Positions 1 through 5,006 of a DNA stretch of 6,177 nucleotides are shown in pieces. Every line of letters begins with the position of its first letter. Positions within the stretch are counted from its first letter, which is position 1. The notes under the pieces were generated by a model. The model worked only from the letters and a program-made list of their open reading frames with translations, was not told the origin of the DNA and ran no database searches. The stretch is from assembly GCA_024689165.1 (NCBI GenBank), contig JAILDS010000253.1, positions 1-6,177 of the forward strand, in the 5' to 3' direction. The position numbers and the translations under genes are program-made. The DNA comes from Clostridia bacterium (GTDB taxonomy: Bacteria; Bacillota; Clostridia; Oscillospirales; Acutalibacteraceae).

Positions 1-1
1 G

Positions 2-190
2 GCGGAAGGAAACGACAGACTGCCGCATGAGGACGCTAACGACGACGGCTGCTGCGACGACTGCGGGATCAATACCGTCCCCGTCTGCCCGTACTGCGGC
101 AAGACGCACAAGAACTGGGGCATCCTCGGCCAGCTCGTCGGCGCGATACATTACATCATCTACGGCCTGACAAAGCTGTTTTCGAAGTAA
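2..190 (+). CDS. C-terminal end of a probable secreted/surface protein with Cys-rich tail (5' partial)
   Basis: The gene enters from outside the window; its last 62 codons end in TAA at 188-190, immediately followed by TGA. Seen directly: an acidic stretch with the pattern H-E-D-A-N-D-D-G (residues 9-16 of the fragment), then C17, C18 and C21 in a CDxCG arrangement, then CPYCGK (C29, C32) with T35-H36, then a hydrophobic, aromatic segment (about 39-56) and a short basic end finishing in SK. From memory of the family, D-rich 'HxDxNxDGxCDxCG' units and a terminal 'CxxCGKxH - hydrophobic helix - basic end' recur at the C-termini of extracellular repeat proteins of gut Clostridia. The four Cys in two pairs could bind a metal. 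The function of the main protein cannot be judged because it lies outside the window. An alternative is the zinc-ribbon tail of a cytoplasmic protein, but the hydrophobic segment argues for membrane or envelope association. Confidence 0.75.
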   Translation, partial: AEGNDRLPHEDANDDGCCDDCGINTVPVCPYCGKTHKNWGILGQLVGAIHYIIYGLTKLFSK

Positions 191-247
191 TGACAACTCT
201 GCACGAACAGTGTCGCAGTGCAATTGCGCTGCAATTATCCGAGACCT

Positions 248-300
248 AACCGAAAATCTGCGCCGCCGACTTTGTCGGCGGCGTGTGATTTATTTCGGTT
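248..300 (+). terminator. Intrinsic terminator after the surface-protein gene
   Basis: A perfect 10-bp GC-rich stem, CGCCGCCGAC at 261-270 pairing with GTCGGCGGCG at 274-283 around a TTT loop, is followed by the T-rich stretch TGTGATTTATTT (284-295). The stem is nested in an outer 8-bp inverted repeat, AACCGAAA (248-255) with TTTCGGTT (293-300). It lies about 70 bp after the upstream stop codon and before the next gene, so it should end the upstream transcript. The U tract is imperfect. Confidence 0.75.
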
Positions 301-362
301 GTGTTGCAGCGTAGGAGGAAAAACTGGCCGAACTAAGGGCGAAAGCATGGTATATATTCCTG

Positions 363-394
363 TTGCAAAGCGTTCAGGTATGTTGTAATATAAT
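363..394 (+). promoter_or_regulatory. Possible promoter of the dehydratase gene
   Basis: There is a perfect -10 hexamer TATAAT at 389-394. The best upstream -35 candidate is TTGCAA at 363-368, but the spacer is 20 bp, longer than the usual 16-18, and there is no TG extension. Transcription would start near 400-402, on top of the ATG at 398. The message would then be nearly leaderless, or translation would start further in. The AT-rich stretch may match the hexamer by chance. Confidence 0.35.
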
Positions 395-397
395 AAT

Positions 398-1693
398 ATG
401 TTTATTGAAAGAACGACTGAAAGAACGACGCGCCGGACGGAGCACGGGCGAAGTCTGCACACGGTCGAGGAGCATCTGCGCCGGATGGACGCCCGGCGTT
501 CTCTGTTCGTTCGCGCGGAAGAGATAGCTCTGCCCGAGTGCGAAGGCTGGTATTACGACCAGCAGACCGGCGAGATACGGACGCTTCGCGGCAACTTTTT
601 CCGCATCGTCGGGACGAAGGGAACGTTATGCTCGGGCGACAGCTTCGAAACCCCGTTGGTTATACAGGACGAGATAGGCGTTCTCGGGCTTCTTGCCAGA
701 AAGATCGACGGGGCACTGCACTTCCTCATGCAGGCGAAGGTCGAGCCGGGCAACGAGCCCACAGTACAGCTTTCACCTACCGCTCAGGCGACGTACAGCA
801 ACTATACCCGCTCCCATGGTGGTTCCGCACCGCCCTTCGCGGAATATTTCCTCGAAGAACGCGGACGGGTCATAGTAGATTCCCTTAAGTACGAACAGTG
901 CTCCCGCTATATAGCAAAGCGCAACAGGAATATCATAATGACGACCGACGAGGACATACCCGAGACGGACACCCACTTTTATGTAACGCCCGGGAAGATT
1001 GCCCGGCTGATGCCGACTGGCGCTGTCATGATGGATACCCGCACCCTGTTGGCGATGTTCCCGTTCCGGGAACAGGGCTCCTCCGGGGAGCTCGAAACAA
1101 GGCTGGACGACTATATACGTTCCCATCCCTTCGAACGTAGGCTGTGCAGGCTCGACGAACTGGATGGCTGGGGCTTCGACGGCAGCGGTTTTTCTTCTGA
1201 CGGCGCACCGTTCGGGATCGTTTTCAGGCAGGTCGAGATTGCCGGGAGTGAGGTACGCCACTGGTGCCAGCCGCTGCTCTCCGGTATCGGTGGGGTCTAC
1301 GGCTCCTACGTCAGAGATAACGGCGGTGAGACGGAGTTCCTCTGCCGCATCGTAAGTGAGCCCGGTTGCCCTAGCGGAGCGCTGATCGGTCCTGCTGTGT
1401 TCTGCGAGAAGGGCTTGCCCTGCGACCGCTTCGGTCGGGAGTTTTCCGACGCGCTGGAGAGGCGTGACAACGTCGTTTTCGACATGACGCTCTCAGAGGA
1501 GGGCGGCCGCTTCTGGCGCGAGAAAAACCGTTATGCCCTTGTCAGATACCGCAGCGGGCAGATACCGGACGATGCTTTCTGGGTCTCCGACGGAGAGCTC
1601 GCCGCCGCGATCGCACAAAGCAACGTCTGTGATATACAGCTCCGCTCTTTGTACGGGCTCTACCACCTGATGAACAGAGAGGAGAGCCCGTGA
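398..1693 (+). CDS. NDP-hexose 2,3-dehydratase family protein
   Basis: This enzyme family removes water across C2-C3 of an NDP-4-keto-6-deoxyhexose (usually dTDP-linked), giving the 3,4-diketo intermediate for 2-deoxysugars; EvaA, TylCVI and EryBVI are members. It is expected in the cytoplasm. The 431 residues show the family's tandem duplication. The first half has GW (about 50-51), GNFF, and the signature HFLMQAKVEPGN (108-119) followed by VQLSPTAQATYSNYTR (123-138). The second half has HWCQPLL (288-294), a weaker EPG copy (321-323), SEEGGRF (366-372) followed by NRY, and a C-terminal VxDIQLRSL stretch. Length is slightly below the 450-480 aa I recall for actinomycete members, and both ends look intact. 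ATG 398 is the only start that keeps the N-terminal helix, but it has no visible ribosome binding site; ATG 485 (residue 30) has GAGGAG 12 bp upstream. The stop overlaps the next ORF by 4 bp. The family call is strong; the substrate is inferred. Confidence 0.93.
   Translation: MFIERTTERTTRRTEHGRSLHTVEEHLRRMDARRSLFVRAEEIALPECEGWYYDQQTGEIRTLRGNFFRIVGTKGTLCSGDSFETPLVIQDEIGVLGLLARKIDGALHFLMQAKVEPGNEPTVQLSPTAQATYSNYTRSHGGSAPPFAEYFLEERGRVIVDSLKYEQCSRYIAKRNRNIIMTTDEDIPETDTHFYVTPGKIARLMPTGAVMMDTRTLLAMFPFREQGSSGELETRLDDYIRSHPFERRLCRLDELDGWGFDGSGFSSDGAPFGIVFRQVEIAGSEVRHWCQPLLSGIGGVYGSYVRDNGGETEFLCRIVSEPGCPSGALIGPAVFCEKGLPCDRFGREFSDALERRDNVVFDMTLSEEGGRFWREKNRYALVRYRSGQIPDDAFWVSDGELAAAIAQSNVCDIQLRSLYGLYHLMNREESP
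407..430 (+). repeat. Two-copy 12-bp tandem repeat at the start of the dehydratase gene
   Basis: GAAAGAACGAC occurs at 407-417 and again at 419-429, a period of 12 bp with one differing base at the unit end (T418, G430). In frame it encodes ERTT twice, at residues 4-11. This segment precedes the conserved domain and is absent from the family consensus as I know it. It may be a recent slippage duplication, or it may lie before the true start if translation begins at 485. Confidence 0.7.
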
Positions 1694-1830
1694 TACCCGA
1701 AAACGACCTTCTAAGAGGATTATTGCTCTATGCAGCGGAATATGAGCAGGCGGCTCTTGAGACGATGCGCGGAGACAGAAATATCTTAGGCGGGCAGTAC
1801 CCGCTCTTCGGCAGGACCCATGAGAACTGA
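1690..1830 (+). CDS. 46-aa ORF coupled to the dehydratase, probably the 5' remnant of a truncated gene
   Basis: I do not recognise the product. The GTG start at 1690 overlaps the dehydratase TGA in a GTGA arrangement, and a strong ribosome binding site (AGAGGAGAG, 1678-1686) sits about 5 bp upstream, so it should be translated by coupling. The 46 residues contain an amphipathic N-terminal helix (LLRGLLLYAAEYEQAAL), then GGQYPLFGRTHEN and a TGA at 1828-1830. The same frame continues after the stop with DIQRWFIGAMYLVLFY, which looks protein-like (amphipathic, rich in W, F and Y), then TAG at 1879-1881, RNFFTK, and TAG at 1900-1902. TGA is a normal stop elsewhere here (the genes ending at 1693 and 4690), so recoding is unlikely. 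The likely reading is a gene that once followed the dehydratase and has been cut off by a nonsense mutation and a downstream deletion. A genuine short protein is the alternative. Confidence 0.5.
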   Translation: MIPENDLLRGLLLYAAEYEQAALETMRGDRNILGGQYPLFGRTHEN

Positions 1831-1921
1831 GACATCCAAAGATGGTTCATCGGCGCGATGTATCTTGTGCTGTTCTATTAGAGAAACTTCTTTACCAAAT
1901 AGCATAATATCACTTCACGCG

Positions 1922-1955
1922 GCGTATCCCCAATCGGGGTGCGCTGTATTCTTTT
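1922..1955 (+). terminator. Weak intrinsic terminator after the dehydratase operon
   Basis: GCG (1922-1924) and CCCC (1928-1931) can pair with GGGG (1936-1939) and CGC (1942-1944), with an internal loop between the two helices and an AATC tip. The T-rich TGTATTCTTTT (1945-1955) follows. Its position, just before the strong promoter of the next operon, fits a terminator. The short interrupted stem makes it weak. Confidence 0.4.
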
Positions 1956-1965
1956 CGGATGCGGA

Positions 1966-1993
1966 TTGACAAAAAAACCGTCACGATTATACT
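1966..1993 (+). promoter_or_regulatory. Sigma-A promoter of the DUF362/radical SAM operon
   Basis: A consensus -35 TTGACA at 1966-1971 is followed, after a 16-bp A-rich spacer, by TATACT at 1988-1993, one mismatch from consensus. The predicted start of transcription is about 1999-2001, giving a leader of roughly 40 nt before ATG 2039. Confidence 0.85.
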
Positions 1994-2002
1994 ATATAGA
2001 AA

Positions 2003-2022
2003 GTTCTTGAGAACAATAGTTC
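2003..2022. promoter_or_regulatory. Alternating GTTC/GAAC half-site array, candidate operator
   Basis: Three 4-bp half-sites alternate in orientation at an exact 8-bp period: GTTC (2003-2006), GAAC (2011-2014) and GTTC (2019-2022), separated by TTGA and AATA. The first two form a 12-bp inverted repeat, GTTCT-TG-AGAAC. The last two form GAAC-N4-GTTC, the core of the Gram-positive LexA/DinR box, although the flanking bases do not fit that box well. The array lies between the predicted transcription start and the ribosome binding site, a place where a repressor would block transcription. The two dyads share the middle half-site, so they could be used as alternatives, either by a protein or as RNA hairpins. 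Confidence 0.45.
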
Positions 2023-2038
2023 CTTCCGGGGAGGGAAA

Positions 2039-3166
2039 ATGGACAGATACGCGGTTTTTAAGGCTGACAGCTACGACGAAGAGCTGATGTACGACGTAAT
2101 GAAAAAGCATTTTGAGGTCCATGACGTCAAAAGCCTTGTTTCGCCGGATTCAAAGGTCGTGATAAAACCGAATCTTGTGTCGGATATGGACGCCGCGTTC
2201 TGTGCGACGACCGATCCAGCCTTTGTCATGGCTATCGTAAAATGCCTGCGGGAGCTGGGCGTCACAGATATCACAGTCGCTGATTGCCCCGGCGGGGCGA
2301 CCTTACTCACGACTGATATCAACGATCTCTATCGGCACGCGGGGCTGGACGTCCTCGCCCCGTACGCGAAGCTGAACACCGATTTCGAAGCCAGAGAGCT
2401 GCCGACGCCGGACGGCTTCAGGAACCGTTCGTTCACCGTGCTCGGCATCATTGCCAACGCCGATCTCGTCATCAACGCGCCGAAGCTCAAAACGCACAAT
2501 CTGACCTGTATCACCGCGGGCGTAAAAAACCTCTTCGGTTCCGTCCCCGGGCTCCTGAAGCCCGCGTTCCATGCGAAATATCCGAGAATATCCGATTTTT
2601 CCGATATGCTCACGGAGCTTGCCCTGACCGTGAAGCCGGCGCTGACTGTCATCGACGCCGTCGATATACAGGAACGGAACGGCCCGGTCAACGGGGCCAG
2701 GCGCCGCCTCGGCGTCACGTTCTCGTCCACGGACGTGTTCGGACTCGACAAGGTCACAGCTGATACGTTGGGCATACCATGCGAAATGATATCCACCGTT
2801 GTTGCATCCGGCAGATACGGGCTGCTCAAAGAAGCCTACGAAACGGAGGGCGACGTCGATTTCAGACCAGACCGTCCGGTCATACTGCCCGAGATGATGA
2901 GGGCGGAGAACGGGCTCGGCCGCATGTCCGCCAGGATAGGGGTCTTTAAGGACAAGATAGAAAGGGCTGTTTTTTCATATTACCCGTCCTTCAACGGAAA
3001 ATGCGTACGGTGCGGCAAATGCGTTCTGTCCTGCCCGAAAAAGGCGTTGACGATCGTCGCCGGCACCGTGACGCTCGACAGGCAGAAATGCATCGGCTGT
3101 TTCTGCTGCAACGAGACGTGCTCGAACGGCGCCATCGATATAAAAAAGAGCCTGAAAAAACGATAA
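2039..3166 (+). CDS. DUF362 domain protein with C-terminal 2x[4Fe-4S] ferredoxin domain
   Basis: This is a predicted cytoplasmic iron-sulfur protein of 375 aa, the usual size for DUF362-ferredoxin fusions. The N-terminal DUF362 domain (about 1-300) shows KPNLV (43-47), KLKTH (149-153) and GVKNLFG (161-167), which are conserved in the family. The C-terminus carries two cluster motifs: C322-x2-C325-x2-C328-x3-C332-P and C351-x2-C354-x2-C357-x3-C361, with an extra Cys at 356 and Ser in place of the usual Pro after C361. The function of DUF362 is not established; a redox or electron-transfer role is inferred from the ferredoxin part. The start is supported by GGGGAGGG (2028-2035) and by the promoter at 1966-1993. 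The radical SAM gene begins 18 bp after its stop, so the two are almost certainly co-transcribed, and this protein could be the reductant for that enzyme. The family call is secure; the role is a hypothesis. Confidence 0.93.
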   Translation: MDRYAVFKADSYDEELMYDVMKKHFEVHDVKSLVSPDSKVVIKPNLVSDMDAAFCATTDPAFVMAIVKCLRELGVTDITVADCPGGATLLTTDINDLYRHAGLDVLAPYAKLNTDFEARELPTPDGFRNRSFTVLGIIANADLVINAPKLKTHNLTCITAGVKNLFGSVPGLLKPAFHAKYPRISDFSDMLTELALTVKPALTVIDAVDIQERNGPVNGARRRLGVTFSSTDVFGLDKVTADTLGIPCEMISTVVASGRYGLLKEAYETEGDVDFRPDRPVILPEMMRAENGLGRMSARIGVFKDKIERAVFSYYPSFNGKCVRCGKCVLSCPKKALTIVAGTVTLDRQKCIGCFCCNETCSNGAIDIKKSLKKR

Positions 3167-3184
3167 AGAGCTGCTGAGGTTGTA

Positions 3185-4690
3185 ATGAAAATACTGTTTT
3201 TCCAGCCCGCCGCTGGTTTTCTTATGCGCGGCACGACATATCCCGTATGCCGCGGTATAATGACCACGGCTACTTACATGAAGTCGAAGGGCTTCGACGT
3301 AAGGGTGCACGACAGGTGCATCGATTTTTCGAGCCCGAAGAAAACGATAGAGGAATTTGCCCCTGATATCGTCACAGTCTTCATTCCCCCCACGGTGTCG
3401 ACGAGCGAGGGCGTCGAGATATCAAGGCTTGCGCGGCAGTTTGGGGCGATTGTTGTATGGGCCGAGGTAATAGCCTTCGCGCTCGCCGAGCAGGCGGTGG
3501 AAAACGGCGTCGCGGATTTCGTAATAAACGGCGAGGCAGAGGTAAAGCTTGAACTGCTCGTCCGGGAGCTAAACGGCGACGGGAGGTTCGAAAGCATCCC
3601 CGGCCTGACGTATCTGGAAAACGGTTTGGCTCGCACCACGGCGAACGCAAACCTGACCGACCTTAACACCCTTCCGATGATCGACTGGGAGCTCATCGAC
3701 GTCGAAAAGTGCTTCCGCGGGTTCCCTTACTGTAAAAAAATGCTTTACATGTACACATCAAGGGGGTGCCCTTTCCGTTGCGGATTTTGCTATAACGCGA
3801 CGTTCTACTGTTCAGTCCACAGGAAGAGGCCCATAGAGTTCGTGCTCGGCGAGATAAAGGCCTTGGTACGGGATCACGGCCTTGACGGAGTGAATTTTTC
3901 CGACGAGTTGCTGCTGCTCTCCGACGAGGAAATAGAAAAAATCGCGAGCTTCAGATGTCAGAACGGTCTGAATTTTTATTGGGGCGGAGAGGTAAGGGCG
4001 GATATATACCGTCCGGAGTCGCTGCGCAGGATGTACGACGCAGGGTGCCGCTGGCTGCTTGTCGGCATAGAGACCGGCAGCCCCGAGACCCGTAAAAAGA
4101 TAAACAAGCCCATGGAACTGATCGTGATAAGGCGATTCGTCGACGCATGCTCTGAAGCGGGCATCGCCACCTTCGGCTCGTTCATAATCGGCATCCCCGG
4201 AGAAAAACCGGAGGACGTCGCTCAGACCGCGCAGTTCGCCCTGTCGCTGGACCTCGACGCGTTCCTTTTCAATTTCTTCGCCGCCATCCCGAAAACCGCG
4301 CTGTGCGACGAACTGGTCGCCCGCGGGCTGGTCGATATCTCCGGACTATTCGGAAGCTCTACGGGCACGAGGGTGCTCCAGTGTCTGACCGGGAATTATT
4401 CCGAGGTGCCGAACGTAGAGCTGAAAGTCGTCAAAGCGTATTTCGACTGGCTGACATTCACGAGGAAGAAAAATGGGTCTTCGGAAAAACACGCCTTCGC
4501 GAAAAAAGCGGTCGATACGCTCAGACATTTCGCCGAGGGTGGGCTCAAGGCGACTATAGCCAATGTTTACAACGCCGGAAAGGTGTTCGTATCGGTGGTC
4601 TATTACTCGCACTCTCATAAAAAGATACGCGACAGATACGGACTGTACAACGTCAATAAAAAAGCCGGCGGACGCCGGGCAGAGCATTGA
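3185..4690 (+). CDS. B12-binding-domain radical SAM protein
   Basis: This 501-residue protein belongs to the cobalamin-domain (BchE/methyltransferase-like) radical SAM superfamily, whose members do methylation, ring formation or other radical chemistry. The N-terminal Rossmann-like B12 domain spans about 1-135, starting MKILFFQP and ending near GEAE (116-119). The TSRGCPFRCGFCYN segment carries the cluster-binding C195-x3-C199-x2-C202. A GIETGS strand (294-299) and IIGIPGE belong to the SAM-binding barrel. A helical C-terminal region (about 400-501) of unknown role follows. In the B12 domain, the spot where relatives usually have a GG-x-H turn reads WAEVIAFA, so the usual glycines and His are missing and cobalamin binding may be altered. 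The start is set by GAGG (3176-3179) 5 bp upstream. It is the second gene of the operon behind the ferredoxin-like protein. The substrate cannot be deduced. No precursor peptide, SPASM domain or other pathway enzyme is visible nearby. Confidence 0.93.
   Translation: MKILFFQPAAGFLMRGTTYPVCRGIMTTATYMKSKGFDVRVHDRCIDFSSPKKTIEEFAPDIVTVFIPPTVSTSEGVEISRLARQFGAIVVWAEVIAFALAEQAVENGVADFVINGEAEVKLELLVRELNGDGRFESIPGLTYLENGLARTTANANLTDLNTLPMIDWELIDVEKCFRGFPYCKKMLYMYTSRGCPFRCGFCYNATFYCSVHRKRPIEFVLGEIKALVRDHGLDGVNFSDELLLLSDEEIEKIASFRCQNGLNFYWGGEVRADIYRPESLRRMYDAGCRWLLVGIETGSPETRKKINKPMELIVIRRFVDACSEAGIATFGSFIIGIPGEKPEDVAQTAQFALSLDLDAFLFNFFAAIPKTALCDELVARGLVDISGLFGSSTGTRVLQCLTGNYSEVPNVELKVVKAYFDWLTFTRKKNGSSEKHAFAKKAVDTLRHFAEGGLKATIANVYNAGKVFVSVVYYSHSHKKIRDRYGLYNVNKKAGGRRAEH
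4658..4678 (-). terminator. Terminator-like hairpin reading on the minus strand inside the radical SAM gene 3' end
   Basis: CCGGC (4665-4669) can pair with GCCGG (4674-4678) around a GGAC loop, and on the + strand six A's (4658-4663) lie directly upstream. Read on the minus strand this is a GC hairpin followed by six U's, the canonical intrinsic terminator layout. No minus-strand gene is evident to its right, and the bases also encode the C-terminal KKAGGR, so it may be coincidental. Confidence 0.35.
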
Positions 4691-4935
4691 AATGATTCTG
4701 ACGGTACTGCCGCCGCGTCGTTTCGTCGACCATTCCGGAAGAACGCGAGAAACGTGACCTTTTGTTACAGACGTTACTGAAGGCTCTCGTTGAGGTTCAG
4801 GCCGGATCACTCAAAGCAGCCCTTTGTGGCAAACAGCCGCCTGAGAAGAAAGGCGCTTTCAATCTCTGAGCCTGCGGGGGCATGCATGCTTCCGCCCCGG
4901 ACGCAGCGGATCCGTTCAAAAAACAAGACGCTCTG
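4691..4935. other. Gene-free spacer between the radical SAM gene and the next promoter
   Basis: The full gap to the next start codon is 316 bp (4691-5006). I see no tRNA, insertion-sequence end, riboswitch core or supported ORF. A 21-codon ORF at 4692-4757 lacks a ribosome binding site. The stretch holds small inverted repeats, CAAAG/CTTTG (4812-4826) and GAAAG/CTTTC (4848-4860), palindromes TTCCGGAA (4733-4740) and CGGATCCG (4907-4914), and the larger hairpin listed separately. No convincing + strand terminator for the radical SAM operon is visible, because none of these hairpins is followed by a T run. Confidence 0.6.
4872..4906. other. Bulged GC-rich hairpin in the spacer
   Basis: CTGCG (4872-4876) pairs with CGCAG (4902-4906), and GGGGC (4877-4881) pairs with GCCCC (4894-4898), leaving a 3-nt GGA bulge (4899-4901) and a 12-nt loop that contains ATGCATGC. 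The 10-bp mostly G-C stem should be stable in RNA. No U tract follows on either strand, so it is not an ordinary terminator. It may stabilise the 3' end of the upstream transcript or be a protein site; its role is unknown. Confidence 0.45.
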
Positions 4936-4964
4936 TTGAATTTCCGGATGCGCCGTGATATACT
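4936..4964 (+). promoter_or_regulatory. Sigma-A promoter with extended -10 for the glycosidase-like gene
   Basis: The -35 TTGAAT (4936-4941) is separated by exactly 17 bp from the -10 TATACT (4959-4964), which has an extended TG at 4956-4957 (TGATATACT). Transcription should start near 4970-4972, leaving a leader of about 36 nt, too short for a riboswitch. This gives the gene at 5007 its own promoter, independent of the radical SAM operon. Confidence 0.75.
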
Positions 4965-5006
4965 TTTTTCGGATTCTTCCGGACAAATAAAAGAGGTGAT
5001 CGGATC

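Noticed and set aside
217..230. Near-palindrome AGTGCAATTGCGCT downstream of the surface-protein stop as an operator.
   Set aside because: It has one mismatched pair, is short, and has no promoter next to it. There is not enough evidence to call it a site.
313..388. Strong SD (AGGAGG at 313-318) suggesting a small gene upstream of the dehydratase, including a 13-codon ORF at 347-388.
   Set aside because: The only codon at proper spacing is CTG (324), which opens an implausible Arg/Cys-rich frame. ATG 347 is 28 bp away and has only a weak SD of its own. No supported peptide.
1828..1830. TGA read as a sense codon (recoding or selenocysteine) in the small ORF after the dehydratase.
   Set aside because: Two further stops (TAG 1879, TAG 1900) follow in the same frame, TGA ends other genes here, and no SECIS-like hairpin is apparent. 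Gene decay is simpler.
2011..2022. Calling GAAC-N4-GTTC a definite LexA box.
   Set aside because: Only the 8 core bases match; the flanking and central positions deviate from the Gram-positive consensus, and the neighbouring genes are not SOS genes. Kept only as a candidate operator.
2329..2829. Long minus-strand open frame opposite the DUF362 gene.
   Set aside because: It is fully antisense to a well-recognised gene, with a low-complexity, unrecognisable product; likewise the other long minus-strand frames opposite the dehydratase and radical SAM genes.
4871..4970. A riboswitch or leader attenuator for the glycosidase-like gene.
   Set aside because: The hairpin lies upstream of the extended -10 promoter, so it would not be in that gene's transcript, whose leader is only about 36 nt.
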